A stretch of DNA of 64,000 bases from Vibrio metschnikovii CIP 69.14 (lineage in GTDB: Bacteria; Pseudomonadota; Gammaproteobacteria; Enterobacterales; Vibrionaceae): assembly GCF_000176155.1 (NCBI RefSeq), contig NZ_ACZO01000007.1, forward strand, positions 1-64,000, read 5' to 3'. The position numbers and the translations under genes were made by a program. Positions 16,222 through 24,815 of the stretch are shown piece after piece. Each line of letters starts with the position of its first letter. Positions within the stretch are counted from its first letter, which is position 1. Under the pieces are notes generated by a model. The model ran no database searches and was not told the origin of the DNA. It saw only the letters and a program-made list of their open reading frames with translations.

Positions 16222-17020
16222 TGTAGAAAGTGATAGTACATGTTTTGTTCAACGAGGCAATTTATGCTGGAATGTACAAGATCATACGGATTTACTTCGT
16301 ATCAGTATGTTTGTATTGGTGTTGGCAAATATTTTCTTGGTGATCAGTTGGTCAATTTATCGCTGGAACTCTAAACGACAAGAAATGAAAAGTAGGATGC
16401 TAATCTTACAAATTCTAACCCATGAGTTGAGAACGCCCATCGCTAGCTTATCATTAACGGTTGAAGGGTTTCGCCGAGAATTTGAACATTTACCCGAAAC
16501 TGTATACGATGAGTTTCGTCGTCTTTGTGAGGATTCTCGCCGTTTAAGACAGCTTGCCGAAGCCAGTAAAGATTATCTACAGTCGGATAATAAACCGCTC
16601 GCGACCGCTTGGGTTCCCTCAGTTGAAGAATGGTTGCAATATAAAGTAGAAGAAGAGTTTACTCAACCTATAGCGTTAATTGTTGAACAAGATATAGCGG
16701 CAAAGCTCAACGTATATTGGCTTGGGACCTGTATCGATAATTTAATTCGCAATGCCGTAAAATACGGCGTTGCTCCTGTAACCTTAGAAGTCACGTCAAC
16801 AATTGATTCAGTTACCATCAAGGTGACTGATCAAGGAACGCTGACCCATAAAGATTGGCGTCATTTACGTAAGCCTTTTGTAAGTAAAAGTGGCTTAGGA
16901 CTTGGCTTAACGATTGTTGAATCGATGGTTGGTAGAATGGGAGGTCGTTTGACCTTAATCGGACCACCAACCACGTTTATTTTGGAGATACCTTGTGAAA
17001 CAGACATTGCTTCTCGTTGA
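16222..17020 (+). CDS. vxrA: Sensor histidine kinase VxrA, 3' exon (membrane helix and kinase core)
   Basis: The second exon encodes the end of the sensor domain, a transmembrane helix (MFVLVLANIFLVISWSIYRW) and the kinase. The phospho-accepting H-box is LTHELRTPIASLSL, the N-box NLIRNAVKYG, and the ATP lid region LGLGLTIVESMVGRMGG. A codon-aligned internal ATG at 16307 could in principle yield a sensorless kinase if the intron is not removed. The stop overlaps vxrB by 26 bases, showing tight coupling. Together with exon 1 the spliced coding sequence is 1,476 bases, an exact multiple of three. Confidence 0.88.
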
Positions 17021-17654
17021 AGATGATAAAAACCTTGCTGACGGTTTACTGGTAAGTTTAGAGCAAGCGGGATATGACTGTTTACATGCAGAAACTATCG
17101 CCGCAGTGGATCAATACTGGGAAAAAGCGGATTTAGTCATTTTAGATAGACAATTACCTGATGGTGATTCAATTTCTCATCTCGCGGAGTGGAAAGCTTT
17201 AAAAGAGATCCCTGTCATCTTATTGACCGCTTTAGTGACCGTTAAAGATAAAGTGACAGGCTTAGATGCGGGAGGAAATGACTATCTCACCAAACCGTTT
17301 GCTGAAGCTGAATTATTTGCGCGGATCAGAGCGCAGCTTCGTTCACCGGATGGTGAAGATAATGATGATAGCAAAGTGGTCACACCAAACTTGGTGATCG
17401 ATAAAGCCACTCGAGAAGTATTTTTTAATCAACAATGCATTACCTTAACACGAACGGAATTTGATTTATTGCTTTTCCTCGCCAGTAATTTAGGCCGAGT
17501 ATTTACCCGTGATGAATTATTGGATCATGTGTGGGGTTACAATCATTTTCCAACGACACGAACGGTGGATACGCATGTATTGCAATTGCGTCAAAAGCTA
17601 CCCGGGTTAGAAATAGAAACGCTTCGTGGTGTTGGGTACAAGATGAAAGCCTAA
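16995..17654 (+). CDS. vxrB: Response regulator VxrB (OmpR family)
   Basis: A 219-residue OmpR/PhoB-type regulator, partner of VxrA. The receiver domain (1-115) keeps the acidic pair in LVEDDKN, the phospho-acceptor Asp in LVILDRQLPD (residue 52) and the Lys of YLTKPF. The C-terminal winged helix (about 130-219) shows TEFDLLLFLASNLGRVFTRD and TRTVDTHVLQLRQKL. Translation starts at a GTG inside the end of vxrA. In V. cholerae VxrB acts on T6SS, peptidoglycan and vps genes. If the intron blocks vxrA expression, vxrB may still be reached by transcription but polarity is possible. Confidence 0.93.
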   Translation: MKQTLLLVEDDKNLADGLLVSLEQAGYDCLHAETIAAVDQYWEKADLVILDRQLPDGDSISHLAEWKALKEIPVILLTALVTVKDKVTGLDAGGNDYLTKPFAEAELFARIRAQLRSPDGEDNDDSKVVTPNLVIDKATREVFFNQQCITLTRTEFDLLLFLASNLGRVFTRDELLDHVWGYNHFPTTRTVDTHVLQLRQKLPGLEIETLRGVGYKMKA

Positions 17655-17657
17655 ATC

Positions 17658-18533
17658 ATGCACAGTAAACTATGTATTATTGGCACGCTAGTGTGCGTGC
17701 CTTTTTATGCACAAAGTGTTGAATGGTTTGAGAGTAGTAGTCCATTAACTCAAGTGCATCAGCATCTACTTAACAATGATCTCGATCGAATGTTTCATTC
17801 GCTGGTTGAAGTTTGGCAACTTAATCAAACGAAGAATACCAAAACACACTTAAACGATTTATTGATCCAATCGTTATCGGTGGACTGTGGTAAGGGACTA
17901 GCCAGCAAAACCTTTCCGGTATGGCTAAATAGTATCGTCATTCGTAAGGTAGATATTCAAAGCCCTGGTCGTGACGCATATCAAGTCATATTAGAAGCAC
18001 AAAGCGATAAAGCACTCAATAATATAACGTTAACTCAATGGGTCGAGAGGCCTATTTCTACCGACAGTAGCTTCACCCGCTCAAGTGACGGCGTCACTGA
18101 GGGAGGAGCAACCTTTCGTAAACATTATAATCTGAATTCCAAGTTATCGATGGGGTTGTACCGAATCGATATCACGGCTGAAGATCAAGATTCGTGGAGC
18201 ACTTGGGTTATCTTTGGAGAACCCAAAGCGAAGCAAACGGTGCGTTGGTCGAGTAAAGATCAATGGACGGTTGATAAAAACGCATTATTGAATCGCCACT
18301 GTCCATTGCCTCGCTTAGATGTGTCGGTGTACGATTATTTTGATGGCGAGTATAAAGAAATTTGGCAACAGAGTTATGAATCAAACTATCCGACTCAGCT
18401 TGAGTTAACTGATCTAACATCGGATCGCTACATCTTAGCGGTTTCAATGACTCATAAACGCTGGCAAGGACCAATAATCATAGAGCAAGCTCAAGTTATC
18501 AGTAAAACCTATAATGTTTCTCTAGAGGAATAG
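17658..18533 (+). CDS. vxrC: VxrC, exported DUF2861 family protein
   Basis: A 291-residue protein with an N-terminal signal peptide (CIIGTLVCVPFYAQS, residues 5-19) belonging to DUF2861, which is confined to Vibrio relatives and found in the vxr operon. A PGRDAYQVILEAQSD segment and the C-terminal beta-rich part (YILAVSMTHKRWQGPIIIEQ) suggest a periplasmic all-beta domain. It begins three bases after vxrB. VxrC is known to be part of the five-gene vxr operon and to influence VxrAB output in V. cholerae; the mechanism cannot be read from sequence. Confidence 0.85.
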   Translation: MHSKLCIIGTLVCVPFYAQSVEWFESSSPLTQVHQHLLNNDLDRMFHSLVEVWQLNQTKNTKTHLNDLLIQSLSVDCGKGLASKTFPVWLNSIVIRKVDIQSPGRDAYQVILEAQSDKALNNITLTQWVERPISTDSSFTRSSDGVTEGGATFRKHYNLNSKLSMGLYRIDITAEDQDSWSTWVIFGEPKAKQTVRWSSKDQWTVDKNALLNRHCPLPRLDVSVYDYFDGEYKEIWQQSYESNYPTQLELTDLTSDRYILAVSMTHKRWQGPIIIEQAQVISKTYNVSLEE

Positions 18534-18591
18534 TTAAAGTTGATAGACAATAAGCCGTTATAACAACAAAGTAACCAACGGTTTATTGGAT

Positions 18592-19755
18592 ATGAACAGT
18601 AAAAAACACATTTGGCTTTTAACGCTTCCCGCGTTGCTGGTTGCCACAGAGACTCTTGCGGCGAATTATGCTATTGAAGCTCGCGGAGATGCCATGGGCG
18701 GCGTTGGCGTGGTCTCTGCAAACTATCTTACTGCTCCATTTTATAATCCTGCTTTAGTCGCTATTTATCGACGTAATGATGACGCGGGGATGATTTTACC
18801 CAGCATTGGATTTACCTATAACGATCCTGATAAATTAGTGAAAAGTATCGATAATATTGCTGATCTCATTAATAGTAATGATCCCAGTAAAGCCACCGAA
18901 TTACAGACTGCGCTTAATGATATTGACGGTAATACACTCAATGCTAATCTTGGTGGGGTTATCGCTTTTGGTATACCAAACCGCTATATATCTGCCAATA
19001 TATTTGGCAAAGCGTACACAGAAGTGTATGCCGCTCCCAGCATCGCATCAGATTGCCCTGTCAGTGGTGCTAATCCTAGCAGCCCTGAATGTATTCTTGA
19101 GCAGGCACAAAATAGCGGTATTAATGCTGTATCTATTGCCGTTACTGAAGTTGGTATCTCGTTAGCCAAATATCAAACCTTCCTCGGTCAACATATGGCT
19201 TTTGGTATCACTCCGAAATTACAACGCATTTATACTTATCTTTATCAAGCCAGCTTTAACAACTATGAATTCAAAGATTTGTTAGATAACGGTACGGGAG
19301 AAACCACATTTAACATTGATGCTGGTGCGGTATGGTTTTATGGGCCTTATCGTTTAGGAGCGGCTGCCACCAATTTGATCAGTCGAGATATTTCAACGCA
19401 AACGGTAAACTCTGTTCAGTATGATTATCAAATTCGTCCACAAATCACGCTCGGTGCTGGCATCGTTGCTGATTATGCGACCTTGAGTGTGGATTATGAT
19501 TTGAATACCGATCGTCGATTTAATAACTTTGCCGATGATACGCAAATGATCCGTATTGGTGGTGAAGTGGATATCATGCGTCAATTAAAATTGAGAGTAG
19601 GGTATAACAAAAATCTTGCCTACAGTGGTCGAGACGGTACCATCACTGCTGGAATTGGATTATCACCATTGAATATCATTCAGCTCGATATCGGAGCGAG
19701 CTATACCAATGAAAATGCTATGGGTGCATATATAAACTTCCTTGCTAGTTACTGA
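18592..19755 (+). CDS. vxrD: VxrD, TraF-like outer-membrane beta-barrel protein
   Basis: A 387-residue protein with a signal peptide (residues 1-22, ending ETLAAN) and a mature part matching the conjugal transfer TraF-like family (TraF_2): [20 protein letters not shown] at the N-terminus, then alternating amphipathic strands and the C-terminal [20 protein letters not shown]. The overall pattern is that of a FadL/PorV-like beta barrel. Despite the family name no conjugation genes are near; the position defines it as the fourth vxr gene. ATG at 18592 is favoured over the TTG two codons upstream. Confidence 0.82.
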   Translation: MNSKKHIWLLTLPALLVATETLAANYAIEARGDAMGGVGVVSANYLTAPFYNPALVAIYRRNDDAGMILPSIGFTYNDPDKLVKSIDNIADLINSNDPSKATELQTALNDIDGNTLNANLGGVIAFGIPNRYISANIFGKAYTEVYAAPSIASDCPVSGANPSSPECILEQAQNSGINAVSIAVTEVGISLAKYQTFLGQHMAFGITPKLQRIYTYLYQASFNNYEFKDLLDNGTGETTFNIDAGAVWFYGPYRLGAAATNLISRDISTQTVNSVQYDYQIRPQITLGAGIVADYATLSVDYDLNTDRRFNNFADDTQMIRIGGEVDIMRQLKLRVGYNKNLAYSGRDGTITAGIGLSPLNIIQLDIGASYTNENAMGAYINFLASY

Positions 19756-19771
19756 TAGTCTCTTTATAGTG

Positions 19772-19791
19772 AGGCTCCCCAATAGGAGCCT
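19772..19791 (+). promoter_or_regulatory. Hairpin covering the vxrE ribosome binding site
   Basis: AGGCTCC-ccaata-GGAGCCT forms a 7-bp GC-rich stem. The Shine-Dalgarno-like AGGAG for the vxrE ATG at 19796 lies in its 3' arm. It may attenuate read-through from vxrD or limit vxrE translation. Confidence 0.5.
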
Positions 19792-19795
19792 ATTT

Positions 19796-19960
19796 ATGTT
19801 TGACGATATACCGACTTTAACTCACAGTGAACAGCAAGCCGCTGTCGAAAAAATTCAGCAAATGATGGCAGAAGGGATCAGTACCGCACAGGCGATTCAA
19901 ATTGTATCTCAGGAAATTCGCCGTCAGTATGCTGAGGATCAGCAGAATAAAGCAGAATAA
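19796..19960 (+). CDS. vxrE: VxrE, UPF0181 (YoaH-like) small protein
   Basis: A 54-residue protein of the UPF0181/YoaH family: [20 protein letters not shown] followed by [16 protein letters not shown]. It is the fifth gene of the vxr operon in V. cholerae. The start is the ATG at 19796, 40 bases after vxrD; the longer frame from 19742 overlaps vxrD and is not used. Its biochemical function is unknown. A terminator follows directly. Confidence 0.88.
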   Translation: MFDDIPTLTHSEQQAAVEKIQQMMAEGISTAQAIQIVSQEIRRQYAEDQQNKAE

Positions 19961-19970
19961 TTGTCTATTT

Positions 19971-19996
19971 AAGAGGAGCACTCATGTGCTCTTTTT
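19971..19996 (+). terminator. Terminator of the vxr operon
   Basis: GAGCAC-tcat-GTGCTC followed by TTTTTCTTT, 16 bases after the vxrE stop. Confidence 0.8.
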
Positions 19997-20306
19997 CTTT
20001 GATTTTCTATGTCAATAACGCCTTCATTGTACCAAACAAAAGCTTATTTTATATTCATGAATGTACAACAGAATCATTAACTACGTTGGATCTGGCAAGA
20101 GGGCTTGATGTAATAAAATATTTATCAGTTTTTATCTTAACGCACTATAACTTACGTTGCGTTGTAACATAAACCAGAAAATGTTTTTAACCCCCATAGA
20201 AATAATAAATATAAAATAGCTTAATAGAGAGGAGCTTCAGGATTCTTCTTCCGATCATGGCCACAGGGATCCCATCAAGGCCATGATTCAGATATCAGAA
20301 TAAGAT
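19997..20306. other. Intergenic region without a convincing gene
   Basis: AT-rich stretch between the convergent vxrE and metY. A 62-codon plus-strand ORF starting in the terminator is not credible. A long hairpin at about 20253-20290 (GATCATGGCC ... GGCCATGATT, with GGGATCCC in its loop) is the only structure and may slow transcription leaving metY, though it lacks a T-run. Confidence 0.5.
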
Positions 20307-21578
20307 TTACACGGTAGCTTGTAACGCTTGTTCAAGATCAGCAAGCAAATCATCAATATGCTCTATGCCTATTGATAACCTAACCATATCAGCTGAAACG
20401 CCTGCAGCTTGTAATTCTTGATCATTGAGCTGGCGATGAGTCGTCGATGCAGGAATCGCGGCGCAACTTTTTGCATCACCAATATTAACTAAACGAAGAA
20501 TTAGATTTAATGCATCATAAAAACGCGCCCCAGCTTCTCGGCCACCGACAATACCGAAACTTAGGATGCCAGAGGCTTTTCCATGCATATATTTTTGGGC
20601 AAGTGAGTGATCTTTGTGAGTGCTTAAACCCGCGTAATTTACCCAATTCACTTGTGGATGTTGGCTAAGCCATTGAGCTACAGCAAAAGTATTGTGATTA
20701 ATTCGCTCAATCCGCAAAGCTAATGTCTCTAATCCTTGTAATAGATTCCAAGCCGCCTGAGCACTCAGCGCCGCTCCCATATTTCTCAAAGGGACAACAC
20801 GCGCTCTAGCGATAAAAGCCGCAGCACCAATATCTTGAGCATAGTTAACTCCATGATATGAAATATCCGGCTCATTTAATAATGGAAAGCGCTGCGGATA
20901 AGCATGCCATGGGAACTTACCTGAATCGACAATCAGACCGCCAATCGTGGTTCCGTGACCGCCAATATACTTTGTAGCAGAGTGAACCACAATGTCAGCA
21001 CCATGTTCAAAAGGTCGCCACAAAAAGGGCGTAGCCACAGTATTATCAACAATTAACGGTAAACCATGTTGATGGGCTAGGTTAGCTATCATTTCAATAT
21101 CAACGATACTGCCGGATGGATTGCCGATACTTTCACAAAAAACCGCTCGGGTATTATCATCAATCATTTGAGCTAACTGAGTAAAATTGTCTTTATCTAC
21201 AAATCGAACCTCAATACCTTGTCTAGGCAAAGTATGAGCAAATAAATTATAAGTTCCACCATATAACTCACTAATTGAAATAATGTTATCACCAGCTTGA
21301 GCAAGAGTTTGAATAGCATAAGTAATCGCGGCCATCCCAGAAGCGACCGCCAGTGCGCCAATACCACCTTCAAGTGCTGAGATACGTTGCTCAAGCACAT
21401 CACAGGTCGGATTCATAATTCTAGAATAAATATTACCTTGGACTTTTAAATCAAAAAGATCTGCAGCATGTTGTGCATCATTAAAACTGAATGAGGTGGT
21501 TTGATGAATGGGTACCGCAACGGAGTTTTGATTATCAGCTTGATAACCATGGTGTAAAGCGATCGTTTCACGTTTCAT
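20307..21578 (-). CDS. metY: O-acetylhomoserine aminocarboxypropyltransferase/cysteine synthase family protein
   Basis: A 423-residue PLP enzyme of the Cys/Met metabolism family. MetY-type enzymes make homocysteine from O-acetylhomoserine and sulfide. The N-terminus ETIALHHGYQADNQNSVAVP, the YSRIMNPTCDVLEQRISALEG block, and the PLP lysine in VHSATKYIGGHGT (about residue 209) are diagnostic, and the length fits MetY rather than the shorter MetB/MetC. Translation starts at ATG behind AAGGAT. TTGACA on the minus strand at about 21646-21641 may be its -35. No MetJ box (AGACGTCT) repeats are seen upstream. Confidence 0.9.
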   Translation of the reverse strand: MKRETIALHHGYQADNQNSVAVPIHQTTSFSFNDAQHAADLFDLKVQGNIYSRIMNPTCDVLEQRISALEGGIGALAVASGMAAITYAIQTLAQAGDNIISISELYGGTYNLFAHTLPRQGIEVRFVDKDNFTQLAQMIDDNTRAVFCESIGNPSGSIVDIEMIANLAHQHGLPLIVDNTVATPFLWRPFEHGADIVVHSATKYIGGHGTTIGGLIVDSGKFPWHAYPQRFPLLNEPDISYHGVNYAQDIGAAAFIARARVVPLRNMGAALSAQAAWNLLQGLETLALRIERINHNTFAVAQWLSQHPQVNWVNYAGLSTHKDHSLAQKYMHGKASGILSFGIVGGREAGARFYDALNLILRLVNIGDAKSCAAIPASTTHRQLNDQELQAAGVSADMVRLSIGIEHIDDLLADLEQALQATV

Positions 21579-21860
21579 TACATATCCTTATAGTGATAAA
21601 CGTAAGGCATGTATAGAACCATGAGCATGATATTGATGTCAATATTAATGGCACACATTAGTGCGCATTATCATTGTTATGTTAAATATAATCCGGCGAA
21701 GGTAAAGGTGGTTTTATCTAGTTTATGTGGGCTATAAAAAGAGAGCTTGAGATAGACCTTACTCTACTTCGACTCTGAGTAGTTCAGTGATTAAACATAA
21801 GGTCTATTTACCATAAAATAGCTAATAACTACTCTTGTTATCGATATACAAGTGTCGTTA

Positions 21861-22172
21861 TTAGCTTCCAGCAAGCTTTACCGTGTAACCTTTTTTTTCA
21901 AGTAATTGCTTAATTTTATCTCGCATTTCACCTTGAATTTCAATATGACCATCTTTGATCGAGCCACCGCAGCCACAGGACTTTTTTAGCTCAGCAGCCA
22001 GCAGCTTGAGGGGTGCATCATCAAGGTCTAAACCCTTAATAATTGATACACCTTTGCCTTTGCGACCTTTCGTTTCTTTGTGAATTCTGACAATCCCATC
22101 ACCTTTCGGACGTTCGATGCTTGGGGCTTCAGGCTTAATACGGCCCGTTTCCGTTGAATATACAAGAGTCAT
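21861..22172 (-). CDS. yciH: YciH, SUI1/eIF1-like translation factor
   Basis: A 103-residue stand-alone SUI1-domain protein. VRIHKETKGRKGKGVSIIKG and LAAELKKSCGCGGSIKDGHI are the conserved SUI1 core. Bacterial YciH binds the 30S subunit and can affect initiation fidelity. It begins 18 bases after the upstream DUF3319 gene on the same strand, indicating a two-gene operon. Confidence 0.93.
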   Translation of the reverse strand: MTLVYSTETGRIKPEAPSIERPKGDGIVRIHKETKGRKGKGVSIIKGLDLDDAPLKLLAAELKKSCGCGGSIKDGHIEIQGEMRDKIKQLLEKKGYTVKLAGS

Positions 22173-22190
22173 AATATACTTCGTTCTTTG

Positions 22191-22577
22191 TTACTTTTTT
22201 AATTGAGTTTGTTGAGCTTCCGCTTTCTGTTTTGCAATCAGATAAGCTTCGATATGTTTTTGAATAGCAACTTTTGCTCCTTTGATCAAGCGGCCATTGA
22301 AAAAGCAATACCATCCATTGGGTTCCCCTGTATCATTTTTTAACATAAAACCGTTGAATTGCTCTTGAATCGTTTGTGAACCACCTTCTCGTTTTTTGCC
22401 AATCGATTCAAATTCACTTGGGTCAATCAGCGATGCCGTATCACAAAACCAATCAATACTTTTTTTTACTGCAGCGAGGTTTCCAGTTAAAATGTTTTTT
22501 TTGATCTGCACTTGCCAGATGTCTGGTGAGTTATCTGCAGATTTTAGAGTAAATCCTCGGTATGTAGTGATTGCCAT
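22191..22577 (-). CDS. DUF3319 family protein
   Basis: A 128-residue soluble protein of a Vibrio-associated family that I recognise as DUF3319. It starts MAITTYRGFTLKSADNSPDI and contains GWYCFFNGRLIKGAKVAIQK near the C-terminus, ending in a Gln/Lys-rich tail (KQKAEAQQTQLKK). Function unknown. It is the first gene of the operon with yciH, suggesting a link with translation only by position. Confidence 0.7.
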   Translation of the reverse strand: MAITTYRGFTLKSADNSPDIWQVQIKKNILTGNLAAVKKSIDWFCDTASLIDPSEFESIGKKREGGSQTIQEQFNGFMLKNDTGEPNGWYCFFNGRLIKGAKVAIQKHIEAYLIAKQKAEAQQTQLKK

Positions 22578-22678
22578 GATGACCTACTTATTTTTGTCAT
22601 TGATAGTTAAATAATAATTGTATCTTCTCGGTACGCAAGTATATTTAGTAACTAATTAGAAAGTTATAGTGCATTAAC

Positions 22679-23632
22679 ATGAAAAGACCTCTTGTACAAT
22701 TGACCGAAGCAAAACAGATTAAAGCTAAGCTATTGGAATTTAAGCATCCTATCACACCACAGCAGCTTGCTCTATTGACCCGAGAACACTATCAAAAAAA
22801 TTCATTACTCGCCTTCAGTAAAGATTGGAATATTTTCACTGAATTTTGCCAAAGAAAATCAGTAAACCCTTTACCGGCCTCCGTTACCGCCGTTAGGTTA
22901 TTTCTTGAAAGTGAAGCCAAGGTAAGAAAGTTTAGTACCATTAGACGTTACTCTGTCACTATCGGTATGATTCATTACTTACTGAATCAAAAAGATCCGA
23001 CGTTGAATGTTCAAGTTCGTCAACTTCTTCAACGCTTAAGGGCAGAAAAATACGGCGATGAGAAACAAGCTGAATGTTTTACTCGTCAACACTTGGCATC
23101 ACTTTATCAATTGATGGTTAAAAGTAATGAAAGCCTCACGATACGTGATTTAGCTATCTATCACGTGATGTTTGAATGTGCCATGAAACGAGGAGAGCTT
23201 AAAAAGCTCAGCTTCACGGATATTACAGAAGATCATAGTCAACTTAGGATCGGCAATGAAATCTATCAATTATCCCCTTCCGCCCAGCAAATATTAGCTC
23301 GTTGGACAGCATTAATCTCTCAGCAAGACGGCGCAGTTTTTCGCTCAATTGATAGGCATGGCAATATCAATAATCGACCTTTAGATGATTCATCCATCTA
23401 TCGTATATTAAGGCGTGCTGGTGATTTATTAGCGCTACCACATTTAAAGTTTTCAGGTCAATCGACCCGAATTGGTGCAGTAAAAGAGTTAGCCGAACAA
23501 GGTTATCATACTAAAGATATTCAAAGTTTTGGCCGTTGGTTAAGCCCTGCGATGCCTAACCAATACTTAGGTAAGTTACACACCGCAGCAGTCGCTAAAA
23601 TAAAATTTACTCGAATTAAACCTTGGACATAA
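22679..23632 (+). CDS. Tyrosine recombinase family protein with altered active site
   Basis: A 317-residue tyrosine recombinase-like protein. An N-terminal SAM-like core-binding domain (about 28-115, YQKNSLLAFSKDWNIFTEFC) precedes the catalytic domain. Catalytic Arg I is in FECAMKRGELKKL, Arg II in SGQSTRIGAVKELA, a Trp in FGRWLSP and the nucleophile Tyr in NQYLGKL. The usual His of the HxxR box is Gln (QSTR), so strand cleavage may be weakened. The gene has no flanking att-like repeats or cargo, and its last 17 bases overlap the convergent ddl, which looks like a long-settled chromosomal gene. Confidence 0.8.
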   Translation: MKRPLVQLTEAKQIKAKLLEFKHPITPQQLALLTREHYQKNSLLAFSKDWNIFTEFCQRKSVNPLPASVTAVRLFLESEAKVRKFSTIRRYSVTIGMIHYLLNQKDPTLNVQVRQLLQRLRAEKYGDEKQAECFTRQHLASLYQLMVKSNESLTIRDLAIYHVMFECAMKRGELKKLSFTDITEDHSQLRIGNEIYQLSPSAQQILARWTALISQQDGAVFRSIDRHGNINNRPLDDSSIYRILRRAGDLLALPHLKFSGQSTRIGAVKELAEQGYHTKDIQSFGRWLSPAMPNQYLGKLHTAAVAKIKFTRIKPWT

Positions 23633-24620
23633 GTGAACGTTGGACACAATCAGCTAAAAACACGGAGAATGAGTGGCCGTGGTGTTCCAGCATTTTCGGG
23701 AACATTGAAATGGGCGTCATACCCGGGAAAGTATTCACTTCATTAAGATAAATTTCACCTTGTGAGGTAAGGAAAAAGTCAATTCGAGCAAGATGTCTTA
23801 ATTTCATATGCACAAAAACTTTCTCTGCATAGCGCTTAATGAGGTCTCTTTGCTCTGCGGTGATATTATCCGCAGTCACTTTAGTCATTGAGTGGCTATT
23901 TGCGCTGTATTTCTCTTCATAGCTATAAAAAGCATCATCAGGAGCAATAATCTCGCCAGGCTGAGTAATATGGAGTTTGCCACCGAGCTCATAAGCGGCG
24001 ACTTCTAATTCTCGTGGTTTGACGGCTTGTTCAACCAGCACTTGATCAGAAAAGGTAAAGGCATCATCAATTGCCTTAGCAATTTGCTGCTTATCGGTGA
24101 CCTTGTAACAGCCAACCGATGAACCTTGTCGAGCCGCCTTAATAAACACTGCACCCCATTTATCAAAGGCTTGCTGAGCTTTACACAAAGCTTCATCGTT
24201 ATTTTCTGTTAAAAATAAGTAGGGTGTATTAGGAATACCGAGTGCGTCATACCATAGTTTCGACGTGATTTTATTGAAACTATTACTACTGGCTTCTGGT
24301 CCACATCCTAAATATGGGATACCGGCCAGCTCTAGCATCGATTGGATGTCGCCCGTTTCTCCCGGATAACCGTGGATGCAAGGCACAACAAAGTCAATGC
24401 GATGAGATCCATGCTCACTGTTTAGTGAGGCAGAGTTCGTATCAAGATAAACCATATCGCCAGACTCAGTAAACCAGCCAGCAGGTTTCATCTCTACTCG
24501 AATCACGTCGAACGATGGCGTTAACGTCAGTTGTTGCTGCAAATAATCAGCGGAAACTAGCGAGATCTCATGTTCTGATGAGCCCCCACCACATAAAAGT
24601 AAAATTGTTGTTTTTTTCAT
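23616..24620 (-). CDS. ddl: D-alanine--D-alanine ligase
   Basis: A 334-residue ATP-grasp ligase that joins two D-alanines for peptidoglycan. N-terminal LLLCGGGSSEHEISLVSADY, the HGYPGETGDIQSMLELAGIP loop, ATP-binding IKAARQGSSVG and the catalytic C-terminal IDFFLTSQGEIYLNEVNTFP followed by GMTPISMFP are all present. It overlaps the convergent recombinase gene by 17 bases. An alanine racemase gene lies 26 kb downstream in this window, but not in the same operon. Confidence 0.95.
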   Translation of the reverse strand: MKKTTILLLCGGGSSEHEISLVSADYLQQQLTLTPSFDVIRVEMKPAGWFTESGDMVYLDTNSASLNSEHGSHRIDFVVPCIHGYPGETGDIQSMLELAGIPYLGCGPEASSNSFNKITSKLWYDALGIPNTPYLFLTENNDEALCKAQQAFDKWGAVFIKAARQGSSVGCYKVTDKQQIAKAIDDAFTFSDQVLVEQAVKPRELEVAAYELGGKLHITQPGEIIAPDDAFYSYEEKYSANSHSMTKVTADNITAEQRDLIKRYAEKVFVHMKLRHLARIDFFLTSQGEIYLNEVNTFPGMTPISMFPKMLEHHGHSFSVFLADCVQRSLMSKV

Positions 24621-24780
24621 TACACTGTTCCGTTACACCAAAATTCGGTTGCAGGCCACGAGGCCAAGTGATGCAGTAACTACATTCATTTTATCGGCTA
24701 TGATAGACAATTCAGCACAGAGGTACACCATAGAAGAGGATTTATTACCTAATCTTAGTTTAATTGTGTAGAGAATAAAC

Positions 24781-24806
24781 AGTACAGGGGCAAAGGCCCC
24801 TGTTGT
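24781..24806 (-). terminator. Terminator after the SPOR lipoprotein gene
   Basis: CAGGGGC-aaag-GCCCCTG gives a 7-bp GC-rich stem just after the stop codon; on the minus strand it is followed by TACTGTTTATT. Confidence 0.7.
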
Positions 24807-24815
24807 AAACGTTCA

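Noticed and set aside
18592..19755. Conjugation gene because of the TraF family name
   Set aside because: No other transfer genes nearby; the position and neighbours identify it as vxrD.
19984..20172. 62-codon ORF after vxrE
   Set aside because: It begins within the terminator stem and its composition is unlike a protein-coding gene.
20307..21700. MetJ operator before metY
   Set aside because: No tandem AGACGTCT-like boxes are present upstream of the gene.
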